Shown here: positions 36,362-45,240 of the stretch, one piece after another
How positions within the stretch are numbered: the first letter of the stretch is position 1
How the letters are laid out: each line of letters begins with the position of its first letter
The notes under the pieces: model-generated
The model's input: the letters and a program-made list of their open reading frames with translations, nothing else
Database searches by the model: none
What the model was told of the DNA's origin: nothing
Made by a program: the position numbers and the translations under genes
Source of the DNA: Bacillota bacterium
GTDB lineage: Bacteria > Bacillota > UBA994
NCBI GenBank assembly: GCA_018333655.1
Contig: JAGXTJ010000032.1
Location: forward strand, 1-64,000
DNA length: 64,000 bases
Direction of reading: 5' to 3'

Positions 36362-36441
36362 TTTGTTCCCTCCTTAACATTGTCCGTGAATTAAGTCACT
36401 AATTATTTTAAGAATAACTGCAGTTGCTTATGTCGGGACTA

Positions 36442-37140
36442 TTAGTACTTCTCCTTCAGGGCTGCCACCACTCCTTCCGGCGTGCGCACCGCAACTTCTA
36501 ACTCCCAGGGGTTGCTCGCGGCTAGGGTCGACAAGTTATGGGCATCGGAATTAGTAATATAAGGGTAACTGCGTGTCGAAAGGGGCTGCTTACTCCCTTT
36601 GGATACTTCGAGCAACCTTATCGGCAGGTGTGGCGGGATAGACCCCAGTTGCGTCGCTAAGCCATAAGTTCTATCGACATGGGCCGGAATCACCAGACCG
36701 CCCAACTCGCCTACGGTATGACAGAGCTCGTCTATACCTATGTCTGTAGGCGCTAGCAAGAGCTTCTCCTCCCAGCCAATGATGCGGCTCTCGGCATCAA
36801 AAAGATACTGCTGCCCAAAGAGTTCGCCATCACCTTTACGCGGCGGCAGCCGCTCGTAAACCATGGCCCCAAAGCCTTCTGCCACAGCAAGATTGCCAAA
36901 GAGGCAGAGCGCATGCACGTCTTCTTTCGTCCAGACTTCTAAGCCGGGGATCACAATCAGCCTGTTCCCCGCTGCCTCAGTGACAGCCCGCACATTGTGA
37001 CAGCTATTATGGTCAGTGATAGCAATGACATTTGCTCCGACTAACGTTGCCATATTGACAATATTGGCAGGCGTCATCTCACGATTAGCACATGGCGAAA
37101 GGGCGGTATGGATGTGTAAATCACAGCGCACCTTACTCAC
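36442..37140 (-). CDS. PHP-domain phosphoesterase
   Basis: 232 aa. DLHIHTALSPCANREMTPAN, ITDHNSCHN, VIPGLEVWTKEDVHALCLF, GLVIPAHVDRTYG and ITNSDAHNL give the full set of metal-binding His/Asp of the PHP fold. The substrate is unknown. A copy of this gene with DRTGG and degenerate-hydrogenase genes occurs beside hydABC in related anaerobes, from memory. Start GTG 37140 overlaps the upstream gene by 8 nt. Confidence 0.88.
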   Translation of the reverse strand: MSKVRCDLHIHTALSPCANREMTPANIVNMATLVGANVIAITDHNSCHNVRAVTEAAGNRLIVIPGLEVWTKEDVHALCLFGNLAVAEGFGAMVYERLPPRKGDGELFGQQYLFDAESRIIGWEEKLLLAPTDIGIDELCHTVGELGGLVIPAHVDRTYGLATQLGSIPPHLPIRLLEVSKGSKQPLSTRSYPYITNSDAHNLSTLAASNPWELEVAVRTPEGVVAALKEKY

Positions 37141-37480
37141 GTTTACACCCCCTTAGACCTAGGTTGTAGAGCTCCCCCACAAGTTCAAAGGCCACGCGGT
37201 TACTCTTTAAGAGCACGAGGTTTTCGTTCTTGGCCTTGTCCACCACGGAGGCAGACACAGGACAATTGACCACAATAATCGCCGAAAGCCCGAGCAAGGA
37301 GGCCACGGCAATAACATTAGCATGGGCTTGGCGAGTCACCCATAGGCAGTCGGTGGCAGCATGCGCCAAAACATCGCTGAGCATATCTGAAACATAGCCT
37401 CCGCTTATTTCTCGCCCTAGATGCGCCTGGCCAGACAATACTTCTAGTTGCAGAGCGCTGACAACATCCCCTAGTATCAT
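37133..37480 (-). CDS. DRTGG-domain protein
   Basis: 115 aa, matching a free-standing DRTGG domain: the signature region is GREISGGYVSDMLSDVLAHA, with HANVIAVASLLGLSAIIVV behind it. DRTGG domains accompany CBS and phosphotransacetylase-like enzymes and are presumed ligand sensors. It overlaps both neighbours, so is tightly co-translated with the sensory hydrogenase-like protein. Confidence 0.8.
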   Translation of the reverse strand: MILGDVVSALQLEVLSGQAHLGREISGGYVSDMLSDVLAHAATDCLWVTRQAHANVIAVASLLGLSAIIVVNCPVSASVVDKAKNENLVLLKSNRVAFELVGELYNLGLRGCKRE

Positions 37481-38799
37481 GGCTCTTCCTCCTTCCTGGT
37501 GCGGCTTTGGCCCATGGTCTGCGGCAATTGCTGGGTGAGCTCCATCAGTTCTTGCGCTAAATCAGTTACACGATCACGTAGTACAAAGTCGCAATCAGTC
37601 AAGGCGGCATTGCCGCGCACGATATCTTCGGCGAGAGCCCTACAGTGGGGAGCACCGCAAGAACCGCAATCTAACATCGGCAGTTTTTCCACAATCTTTT
37701 CTAACTGCGTAAGTTTTTGCAGGGCGATATCTACGTCATCGTCAAGCTGCAGAAAAGGGCGCGGACTGAGGTTCTGCTTAAGCTCTAGTGCTTCGCTGGG
37801 TAGCTCCACATTAGATGTCTCTTCTTTAGGTAGTCGCTCTGCTAGTCGCGCGAGTCGCACCCGCGCTACAAAGGGGTTTTCGACAACTAAAGCTCCGCCT
37901 ACACAGCCGCCGACGCAGGCCTGGCCCTCAATATAGCGAATATTGGTCAGTCGTCCGAGCTCCACCTCCTCAAGTAAAGCGATAACTTGCTCGATGCCGT
38001 CCACAGCGAGGTAGTCATGAATGGCCACCGCCTCCCCCTCTCCCCCACTGCGCGCCCACGCTAGGCCCCGCGCGCTACCCACAACGGGCTCGTCTTCGGT
38101 GACCGAAGACAGCAGGCGAAAGGCCCCACCATAGACTTCGGCTAAAGAAAAGGCCCCATTGAGGAGCGACTTCCCCACGCCAACTGGTTGATGCACCGCA
38201 GTAACTTTGGCTGGGCAAGGCGTAACAAAGAACACGCCCACTTCATCATCAAGGCACCCAGTTTCCCTGCGCACGTCCCTACGGGCTAAGTACGCAGCCA
38301 CTTCCATGGGGGCCTCAATGGGCACTAGGTGCTGTGTTAATTCAGGGTACCGCACCTGAATAAGTCGCACCACGGCAGGGCAGCTAGTGCTGATGCGCGG
38401 GAAGGGCCCCTCTGTCATAGCTAGGTGCTTGGCTATGGCTGAAGACACTAGTGACGCCGCCTGAAACAGCCCCCGCACATGCGTAAACCCCAGGAGTTTG
38501 ACAGCGGCCACCATCTTACCGACAGTGAGCTCGGAGCGAAACTGGGCAAAAAAAGACGGTGCAGGCAGGGCTACGGTGTACTTATAGTTCATAAGAACAC
38601 TGCGGCTATCCGTGTGCACCGACTTAGCTCTATTAGGGCAGGCCTTAATACACTGCCCGCAATCCACACAACGGGCATTGTCAATGCGCGCCTTGCCCTT
38701 ACGCACGCGTATGGCTTCAGTAGGACAGCGCTTAATACAATTGGTACAACCCCGGCACTTTTCTTCGCTCAACTGCACCGAATGAAAGTACGTAGTCAT
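37477..38799 (-). CDS. Degenerate [FeFe]-hydrogenase-like iron-sulfur protein, probable redox/H2 sensor (HydS-like)
   Basis: 440 aa. Two [4Fe-4S] sites (CRGCTNCIKRCP, CVDCGQCIKACP; about 15-54), then an H-cluster-like domain retaining the four ligand cysteines: STSCPAVV (Cys140), TPCPAKV (Cys195) and ACVGGCVGG (Cys295, Cys299). Catalytic motifs are altered: L1 lacks the TSCxPxW form, L2 lacks the Glu of PCxxKxxE, L3 lacks the GGGQP tail. An extra C-terminal cluster site (CGSCGAPHCRALAEDI, about 383-398) follows. This fits the putatively sensory group rather than a turnover enzyme. Gene context with an RsbW-like ATPase strengthens that inference. Confidence 0.85.
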   Translation of the reverse strand: MTTYFHSVQLSEEKCRGCTNCIKRCPTEAIRVRKGKARIDNARCVDCGQCIKACPNRAKSVHTDSRSVLMNYKYTVALPAPSFFAQFRSELTVGKMVAAVKLLGFTHVRGLFQAASLVSSAIAKHLAMTEGPFPRISTSCPAVVRLIQVRYPELTQHLVPIEAPMEVAAYLARRDVRRETGCLDDEVGVFFVTPCPAKVTAVHQPVGVGKSLLNGAFSLAEVYGGAFRLLSSVTEDEPVVGSARGLAWARSGGEGEAVAIHDYLAVDGIEQVIALLEEVELGRLTNIRYIEGQACVGGCVGGALVVENPFVARVRLARLAERLPKEETSNVELPSEALELKQNLSPRPFLQLDDDVDIALQKLTQLEKIVEKLPMLDCGSCGAPHCRALAEDIVRGNAALTDCDFVLRDRVTDLAQELMELTQQLPQTMGQSRTRKEEEP

Positions 38800-39243
38800 C
38801 TAAGTTGCCCGACTAGGGCAGGCAAAGGCCATGTACACGACAGTACCTTCTCCCATGACCGTCTTTATTTCTAGTATATCTGCATTGCGCGCTATATTTG
38901 GCAGGCCGAGCCCCGCGCCGAAACCTAGGGCACGCACATGGTCGGGTGCCGTGGAATAACCTTCTTGCATGGCTAGCTCGATATCTGGTATGCCGGGGCC
39001 TTTATCTTCTGCCCATACTTCAACTCGGGCGGAGGACATCTTGGCCTTAATCACCCCTTGGTAAGCGTGAATGACAATATTGAGCTCAGCCTCGTAGGTA
39101 GCAAGAGCAATGCGCCTGACTAAAGAGGGCGCAAGACCAACCTGTTGCAAAACGCGCTTGAGTTTAGCCGCGCCTTCACCGGCCTGACTAAAATCAGCAC
39201 CCACGACGGCATAAGACACTTCAAAAGTGGTTTGCTCCCCCAA
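38800..39243 (-). CDS. RsbW/SpoIIAB-like GHKL ATPase (anti-sigma-factor-type)
   Basis: 147 aa: RIALATYEAELNIVIHAYQG (N-box), AEDKGPGIPDIELAMQEGYS (G1) and LGFGAGLGLPNIARNAD (G2). Stand-alone kinases of this type phosphorylate an anti-sigma antagonist or bind sigma factors. Here it abuts the hydrogenase-like sensor gene with no gap and is the first gene of the cluster. Start TTG 39243 follows GGGGGTG. No STAS partner or sigma factor is encoded nearby. Confidence 0.85.
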   Translation of the reverse strand: MGEQTTFEVSYAVVGADFSQAGEGAAKLKRVLQQVGLAPSLVRRIALATYEAELNIVIHAYQGVIKAKMSSARVEVWAEDKGPGIPDIELAMQEGYSTAPDHVRALGFGAGLGLPNIARNADILEIKTVMGEGTVVYMAFACPSRAT

Positions 39244-39339
39244 CCCTGCACCCCCTTGCTTTCGGCCCTTGCAGTAGCCACACAGTTAAGATTATTCTCA
39301 CACGCAGAGGTTATTTCCTGCTGGAATTCTACCTGTGAA

Positions 39340-40611
39340 CTAATTAACTAAATAGGCACGCCGTGCTTCGGATATGGTGTACAAAGAGCCCGCTACTAAC
39401 ACCACATCCAACAGTTCAGCGTCTTTTAGGGCGGCGCTTAAGGCTAGGGCCACGGAAGCGTAGTGCTCTCCGCAGAGCCCGAGCTTGTTGGCGAGAAGAG
39501 CCAGTTCGCCCCCTGGCAAGGCGCGCGGAAGCGCGGGGGCAGCGGCGTAATATCGCTTGACAAAGGGAGCCAAGAGAGTAAGCATCTCTTGCGGTTCTTT
39601 GTCTTTCATAATGCCGACCACGAGGAGAACCTTTCTACCCGGCAGAAGCTCCACCAAGGAGTTAACGAGAGCGGTTACCCCATGCGTGTTGTGCGCTCCA
39701 TCCATAATGAGTAACGGCTGCTCTGCCACCACCTCGAACCTACCCGGCCAATAAACGGCGCTAAGTCCCCTCTGTAGGTCCTCTAGGCTTAGCGACCAAC
39801 CTAGTGCCCTTAGCCACAGCAAGGACTCTACGGCGAGTGCGGCATTGTGAAGTTGGTGCGGACCAAGAAGCGGCAGGTCAAGTTGCAGCAGAACATCCGC
39901 GCTCTGGTAGGCAAAGCTCTGCCCGCGGAGGGTAGCGGCGAGTGGGGCGACCGAAAAGTCTTTGTTTAGTATGCGTAGCGGAGCATTACTGGCATAGGCG
40001 ACCCCTGCGATGACCTGGAGGGCTGCTTCGTCACTCGTAGCGGTAACAACGGGGACACCAGGCTTAATAATGCCTGCTTTTTCAAAGGCAATTTTAGGCA
40101 AAGTATCCCCCAGAACTTCCATGTGGTCAAAGCCGATGTTGGTGATGAGGGAAATGTCGGGTACGACGACATTAGTCGCGTCAAAGCGTCCCCCAAGACC
40201 CACCTCTAGCACCACTACATCTACTTGGCTCTGTGCATAGTAGAGAAAGGCTAAAACCGTAATAAACTCAAATTGCGTCAAACCTAGCTCATCCGCCAAG
40301 GGCATAAGTTCGGTCACCATGCGGGCTAGCGCCTCTTGGCCGATGTCTGCTCCGTCTAGACCGAAACGGTCGGTAAAGGAGTCGATGTAGGGCGAGGTGT
40401 AGAGACCTGTTTTGTAGCCTGCCGCCCGCAAAACGCTAGCCAGCATGGCTGAGGTCGAGCCCTTGCCATTCGTGCCCGCCACATGCAGCACCTTGTACTG
40501 GCGCTCGGGGTGCCCCAAGCGGGCTAGAGCGGCCTGCATGCGCTCTAGCCCGAGTTGGCTACCAAAACGTCCTAAGGAGTGAATATAACTTACTGCCTCG
40601 GTGTAATTCAT
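39340..40611 (-). CDS. folC: Bifunctional folylpolyglutamate/dihydrofolate synthase
   Basis: 423 aa. P-loop VAGTNGKGSTSAMLASVL (about 44-61), YTSPYIDSFTDRFG, the VVLEVGLGGRFDATNVV region, GFDHMEVLGDTLPKIAFEKA and MDGAHNTHGV are conserved Mur-ligase-type motifs. It adds glutamates to folates. Overlap with valS by 4 nt suggests co-expression from the T-box promoter. The other folate genes are 8 kb away. Confidence 0.95.
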   Translation of the reverse strand: MNYTEAVSYIHSLGRFGSQLGLERMQAALARLGHPERQYKVLHVAGTNGKGSTSAMLASVLRAAGYKTGLYTSPYIDSFTDRFGLDGADIGQEALARMVTELMPLADELGLTQFEFITVLAFLYYAQSQVDVVVLEVGLGGRFDATNVVVPDISLITNIGFDHMEVLGDTLPKIAFEKAGIIKPGVPVVTATSDEAALQVIAGVAYASNAPLRILNKDFSVAPLAATLRGQSFAYQSADVLLQLDLPLLGPHQLHNAALAVESLLWLRALGWSLSLEDLQRGLSAVYWPGRFEVVAEQPLLIMDGAHNTHGVTALVNSLVELLPGRKVLLVVGIMKDKEPQEMLTLLAPFVKRYYAAAPALPRALPGGELALLANKLGLCGEHYASVALALSAALKDAELLDVVLVAGSLYTISEARRAYLVN

Positions 40612-43250
40612 TTTAGCTCCGCCAGCTTCTTTTCCACTTGGGACAACTTGGCCTCGTAGGCGGCCAGTTTAGACTGCTCAGCTTCGATCAACTCAGGCCG
40701 GGCCTTAGCGCGGAAACCCTCGTTGGCTAGCTTGCCGGCCGAGCGCGCCACCTCGCTCTGTAGCGCTTTCTGCTCCTCCGACAGTCGCTTAATCTCCGCC
40801 TCTACATCCACCAGCTCCGCGAGAGGCAAGTATATCTCGGCTCCCGCGACCACGACGCTGACAGCTTCACCTTTGGCAAAGGGCGAAGAAGGTACTATCT
40901 GCACATTTTTACCTCCGGCGAGGGCACGCATGTAGCTACTTCCCGCATGATAGATGCCTTCCCAACGCAGATCACTAGGCAGGATGTAAATGTCGGTACG
41001 GTGCGACGGGGCAATGCCCATCTCGGCGCGCACATTGCGCAGGGCACGTATGGCCTCCATAATGGCCACCATGCTCTCTTCGGCCTCTTCATCGACTAAC
41101 TCTAGCCTGCTTGGCCAGGGGGCCATGGTTATGGACTCGCCTGTATGAGGAAGTGCCTGCCAAATCTCTTCGGTAATAAAGGGCATGAAAGGATGCAAGA
41201 GCTCTAGCGTGCGCGAGAGGACATAGCAGAGCACGGAGAGTGTATTAGCCTTAAGGGACCCGCCCGACAAAAGATTGGTCTTGGCCATTTCAATATACCA
41301 GTCGCAGTAATCCGTCCAAATAAATTCGTACAGTAGGCGGGCAGCCTCGCCAAATTCAAAGCGCTCCATAAAGCGGGTGACGCCCTCGGCGGTGTGGCCG
41401 AGGCGTGACAAAATGTAGCTGTCCGCCAACGAGAGGTTTTCCTGGGGGGGCAACTCCGTCGCTACTACTTCTTGTGTGGCCATGTGCATTTGTACAAAGC
41501 GCGCGGCGTTCCAAATTTTATTGCAGAAGTTACGCGTTGACTCCAAACGCTCCTCGGAGAAGCGCATATCGCCGCCAGGGCTATTGCCGTTGACCAGGGA
41601 AAAGCGCAGCGTGTCGGCACCGTAGCGCTCGACCATCTCTAGGGGGTCAATACCATTGCCGAGCGACTTACTCATTTTGCGCCCTTCGCTATCACGCACA
41701 ATCCCATGAATGAGTACATGCGTGAAGGGCACTTGCCCTGTTAATTCTAGGGACATAAAGACCATGCGCGCCACCCAAAAATAGATGATGTCGTACGCGG
41801 TCACCAAGACACTAGTAGGGAAGAACTTTGCATAGTCGGGCGCGGCAGGGTCGGGCCAGCCTAGTGTCTCAAAGGGCCACAAGGCGGAACTAAACCAAGT
41901 ATCAAGAACATCCGTCTCCTGTACCAGCTCATGGCCGGCGCATTTAGCGCACTGCGAGGGAGCCTCGCGCGCCACCATCACCTCACCACAGGAGCAGTAC
42001 CAGACGGGCAGTTGATGGCCCCACCAAATTTGGCGCGAAATACACCAGTCCTTGACATTCTCCACCCAGTGCAAGTAAGTCTTAACAAAGCGCTCCGGCA
42101 CGAATTTAACCCTGCCCTCTTTAACGGCAGCAATGGCCGGGGCCGCGAGCGGGGCCATGCGCACAAACCACTGGCGAGAGGCAAGGGGCTCAATTACAGT
42201 CGTACAGCGGTAACACTGCCCGACACTCATGGGGTGTGCTACCGTCTTGACGAGCAACCCCTGCTCTTCAAGGAACTGCAAGAGCTCTTGGCGACACTGG
42301 AAGCGGTCGAGGCCGCTGTAGGGGCCGGCGAGTTCGCTCATGGTGCCGTCAGGATTCATCACATTAATTTTCTGGAGATTGTGCCTCTCGCCTATAGCAA
42401 AGTCGTTAGGGTCATGGCAGGGAGTCACTTTTACCGCACCGCTGCCAAAGTCCCTATCGACATAGGCATCGGCTACTATGGGTATGAGCCGCCCTAGCAC
42501 AGGGAGGACGACCATCTTGCCGACAAGGTGTTGGTAGCGCTCATCCTCTGGGTTTACAGCTATAGCCGTATCACCTAAGATCGTCTCCGGGCGGGTCGTC
42601 GCCACCGTCACATAGCCGCTCTCGTCGGCTAAACGGTAACGCACGTGGTAGAGGTGGCCATCTTTGTCGGCATGCTCTACTTCATCATCAGAAATGGCGG
42701 TGCGGCAGCGCGGGCACCAGTTGACAATGTAGCTGCCCCGATAAATTAACCCCCGCTCGTAAAGCCGCACGAAAGTTTCGCGCACCGCCTGCGAGCAGCC
42801 CTCGTCCATGGTAAAGCGCTCTCTATTCCAGTCACACGAAGCGCCTAGGGTACGCAACTGATCGGTTATGGCCCGGCCATACTCTTCCTTCCACTGCCAG
42901 ACGGCCTCCACGAATTTTTCGCGACCGAGGTCGTGGCGAGTGCGCCCTTCCGCCATCAGTTTCTTTTCCACCACATTTTGCGTGGCTATGCCAGCATGGT
43001 CTGTGCCGGGCAGCCACAGCGCGGCATAGCCCTGCATGCGCTTCTGGCGAATAATGATGTCTTGCAGGGTGTTATTTAAGGCATGGCCGATATGCAGGCG
43101 ATCCGTCACATTAGGGGGTGGAATGACGATGGTGAAGGGCTCGCCTAGAGCCTCTGCTGGGGGTGAAAAGAAACCAGCCTCTTGCCACCGCGGATACCAC
43201 TTTTTCTCGACTAGAGATGGGTCATAGTGCTTCGGGATTTCATTTGTCAT
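40608..43250 (-). CDS. valS: Valyl-tRNA synthetase
   Basis: 880 aa, class I synthetase. HIGH-type motif LHIGHALNN (about residue 53), WLPGTDHAGIATQ, the editing domain (ATTRPETILGDTAIAVNPED), zinc-like CSCGEVMVAREAPSQCAKC, the KMSKSLGN signature and a C-terminal coiled coil (AEIKRLSEEQKALQSEVARS onward) that binds tRNA. ATG 43250 has AGGAGGG 9 nt upstream. A T-box leader lies directly ahead, so expression should respond to uncharged tRNA-Val. Confidence 0.97.
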   Translation of the reverse strand: MTNEIPKHYDPSLVEKKWYPRWQEAGFFSPPAEALGEPFTIVIPPPNVTDRLHIGHALNNTLQDIIIRQKRMQGYAALWLPGTDHAGIATQNVVEKKLMAEGRTRHDLGREKFVEAVWQWKEEYGRAITDQLRTLGASCDWNRERFTMDEGCSQAVRETFVRLYERGLIYRGSYIVNWCPRCRTAISDDEVEHADKDGHLYHVRYRLADESGYVTVATTRPETILGDTAIAVNPEDERYQHLVGKMVVLPVLGRLIPIVADAYVDRDFGSGAVKVTPCHDPNDFAIGERHNLQKINVMNPDGTMSELAGPYSGLDRFQCRQELLQFLEEQGLLVKTVAHPMSVGQCYRCTTVIEPLASRQWFVRMAPLAAPAIAAVKEGRVKFVPERFVKTYLHWVENVKDWCISRQIWWGHQLPVWYCSCGEVMVAREAPSQCAKCAGHELVQETDVLDTWFSSALWPFETLGWPDPAAPDYAKFFPTSVLVTAYDIIYFWVARMVFMSLELTGQVPFTHVLIHGIVRDSEGRKMSKSLGNGIDPLEMVERYGADTLRFSLVNGNSPGGDMRFSEERLESTRNFCNKIWNAARFVQMHMATQEVVATELPPQENLSLADSYILSRLGHTAEGVTRFMERFEFGEAARLLYEFIWTDYCDWYIEMAKTNLLSGGSLKANTLSVLCYVLSRTLELLHPFMPFITEEIWQALPHTGESITMAPWPSRLELVDEEAEESMVAIMEAIRALRNVRAEMGIAPSHRTDIYILPSDLRWEGIYHAGSSYMRALAGGKNVQIVPSSPFAKGEAVSVVVAGAEIYLPLAELVDVEAEIKRLSEEQKALQSEVARSAGKLANEGFRAKARPELIEAEQSKLAAYEAKLSQVEKKLAELK

Positions 43251-43261
43251 CACTTTCGCCC

Positions 43262-43307
43262 TCCTAAAAGTAAAATAACGCCTCTGCCCGTAAAGGGCGG
43301 AGACGTT
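43262..43307 (-). terminator. T-box regulated terminator
   Basis: Stem AACGTCTCCGCCC with GGGCAGAGGCGTT (43277-43307), pairing through two G-U wobbles, then ATTTTACTTTT. The upper part of its left arm overlaps the T-box antiterminator sequence, as the mechanism requires. Confidence 0.85.
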
Positions 43308-43488
43308 CCGCGGTACCACCTTAATTCCCGCTTGCGCGGCTTAGAGCTGTAACGGGCCACCCGCTTGACACTACTTTTTTTCGCGCCAAGAGCTCGGGGA
43401 TGACGTGAGACCTGCGCAGCGGGCGGGGCTTTCAGCCGGCGACCCCTTCTCTACAGCCTTGCTCAGACTCGATTTCCCTTCAGTGCTT
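43262..43488 (-). promoter_or_regulatory. T-box riboswitch of valS
   Basis: About 227 nt of leader between promoter and valS contain the hallmark T-box AAGGTGGTACCGCGGAA (43306-43322 on the minus strand), which pairs with uncharged tRNA acceptor ends. It sits directly before the terminator hairpin. An AGAGAAGG-like segment near the 5' end fits the stem I region. I could not place the specifier codon with certainty; a GTC is expected for valine. Confidence 0.9.
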
Positions 43489-43494
43489 AGAAAA

Positions 43495-43523
43495 ATTATA
43501 TGTCTAACCCTCGCCTAAGTCAA
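43495..43523 (-). promoter_or_regulatory. Promoter of valS-folC
   Basis: Minus-strand TTGACT (43518-43523) and a perfect TATAAT (43495-43500) with a 17-nt spacer (43501-43517). The predicted start near 43488 defines the T-box leader. Confidence 0.88.
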
Positions 43524-43530
43524 GCGATTC

Positions 43531-43575
43531 AGAAGCAAGAAACAGGAAGCAAGACGCAAGAGAGAAGAAGGAACG
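43531..43575. repeat. 45-nt purine-rich dispersed repeat, copy 1
   Basis: Begins AGAAGCAAGAAACAGG and ends AGAAGAAGGAACG. It matches 58773-58817 at 40 of 45 positions in the same orientation. It lies just upstream of the valS promoter and is followed within 25 nt by an AACCGTCCC-family repeat. Confidence 0.85.
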
Positions 43576-43596
43576 GACGGCAGACTATGCCATTGG

Positions 43597-43629
43597 TGAA
43601 TCGCGAAGAACCGTCCCTAACGATTCACT
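43597..43629. repeat. AACCGTCCC-family dispersed repeat
   Basis: TGAATCGCGAAGAACCGTCC followed by CTAACGATTCACT. The outer TGAATCG/CGATTCA pair makes it weakly palindromic. It resembles the 33-bp tandem units at 4790-4855 base for base over most of the core. It lies between valS and the divergent GGDEF gene. Confidence 0.8.
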
Positions 43630-43697
43630 CAGCCTAGCAGGAAACTAGAAAAGGGTGTCGAATACTACGTGTGGATACTGGCGCAGGAGGCCTTCAT

Positions 43698-45143
43698 TTG
43701 GAAAGACGCGCACATCGCCTGCGAATTATGGAGCAGACAGAGGCCGCTGTTTTGGCCATCCACGCTCTGCACACCACTGTGGATGAGCTCATTACTGTAC
43801 TCCTTACACATCTGTGCACACTGCATCGTGCCACCGGCGTAGGGATTTGGACCGTGGAGAACGGTGTAGCACGACCAGTGCGCCTTGTTGACTGGCCAGA
43901 GGGGCTTGACCCTCTTGGCCAAGTTGTCGCGCCCGGCGAAAGCTCCTGCCACACAGTTCTTACCGCTCCACTGCAGTACCACCGCTTTGGTCAGGACGCC
44001 TTCTTGGCCTCAGCTCTGCCTGCCTCTAAGTCTAGTTCTTTAGCCAAGCAGCGCGCTTTAGAATCACTTGCTAAGCATGCCGCTACCGCCTTAGAGCACC
44101 TCGACCTCGACATGGCCTGTATGCAGCGAGCGAGCAAGCTTGAGCTACTGCACCATGTCGGCCAGCAGTTCACCTCTAACTTGAGCCCAGAGGCCCTGTA
44201 CTCCTCGATTTACCAAGAAGTACGCAAGGTTATGGTGGCGGACGTTTTCTTTGTGGCCCTGTATGACGACAGCAGACAAGAAGTAGAACTGGCCTATGTT
44301 TTTGAAAACGGCCACCAACTGCCACCACTTAAATTTGCCCTTAATGATGGGCCCACCTCGCGCGTTATCGCCACAAATTCGCCTCTCTTGTTTAATATCG
44401 ACACCTTCCCCCTACATACGATTACCAGGTTTGGCAATACCAGCAGAAGGACGCAGTCACTGATGATGGTGCCCATTGCTTTAAGGGGCAAGGTGTTAGG
44501 AGCGATCTCAGTGCAGAGCTTTACCCGCAATGCCCACAATGAGGATGACCTCAACGTGCTCTCTGCCATCGCTAGCCAAGCCGCTATCGCCATTGAAAAT
44601 GCCCACTTGTTCGCGGAAGCCCGGCGAATGGCGTCCACGGACGCCTTGACCGGCCTCCTGAATAGGCGCTCGTTTGTGGCCAAACTTGACGCGGAGCTAG
44701 CCGCGGCACAAGCGGAGGAGCGCACGCTCGCCTTGGTGATGATTGATTCCGACAGCCTTAAGCAAATTAACGAGCAGTTTGGCTACCATGCTGGGGACGA
44801 GCATCTCTGCAACTTAGCGAAAATCATTCAGTTCTCTGTACGACAGGAAGATACCGTCTCTCGCTACGGCGGCGACGAATTTATGCTTCTTTTGCCCGAT
44901 GCCACCGCAGAAGAGGCGAACACCATCGCCAACCGCATCATCCTGCAGGTGCACCGCACCATTCATACATTTAGTGGCGACACAGTCAATGTAACCATAA
45001 GTGCAGGCGTCGCGGAATACCCTCGGCATGCCAAAGACCGCGCCGAGCTGCTCTTAGCTACCGACCGCGCCACGAATTGTGCCAAAAGAATGGGCAAGAA
45101 TCGTGCCCATACCGCGAGCGGGCCTGCTAGTGCGGGCGTGTAG
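43698..45143 (+). CDS. GAF-domain diguanylate cyclase
   Basis: 481 aa, soluble. The N-terminal ~150 residues look GAF-like but weak; a clear GAF domain follows (LHHVGQQFTSNLSPEALYSS to AIASQAAIAIENAHLFAE). The GGDEF domain starts at STDALTGLLNRRSF and has the active motif RYGGDEFMLLLPDA. The inhibitory RxxD five residues upstream is not present (RQED precedes instead). TTG 43698 is chosen: GGAGG at 43686-43690 is 7 nt ahead, while GTG 43671 has no site. It should make c-di-GMP in response to a cytoplasmic ligand. Confidence 0.9.
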   Translation: MERRAHRLRIMEQTEAAVLAIHALHTTVDELITVLLTHLCTLHRATGVGIWTVENGVARPVRLVDWPEGLDPLGQVVAPGESSCHTVLTAPLQYHRFGQDAFLASALPASKSSSLAKQRALESLAKHAATALEHLDLDMACMQRASKLELLHHVGQQFTSNLSPEALYSSIYQEVRKVMVADVFFVALYDDSRQEVELAYVFENGHQLPPLKFALNDGPTSRVIATNSPLLFNIDTFPLHTITRFGNTSRRTQSLMMVPIALRGKVLGAISVQSFTRNAHNEDDLNVLSAIASQAAIAIENAHLFAEARRMASTDALTGLLNRRSFVAKLDAELAAAQAEERTLALVMIDSDSLKQINEQFGYHAGDEHLCNLAKIIQFSVRQEDTVSRYGGDEFMLLLPDATAEEANTIANRIILQVHRTIHTFSGDTVNVTISAGVAEYPRHAKDRAELLLATDRATNCAKRMGKNRAHTASGPASAGV

Positions 45144-45240
45144 ACGAGGTAGCACATATGCGCTATACTTTTCAGGGCATACGGCCTCTGGATGGCCGCA
45201 TTTCTAACTACACTGACTATCTACAGGCGAGGTGTGTTTT

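Noticed and set aside
43323-43488. Exact specifier codon of the valS T-box
   Set aside because: Stem I could not be folded reliably by eye, so no position is given.
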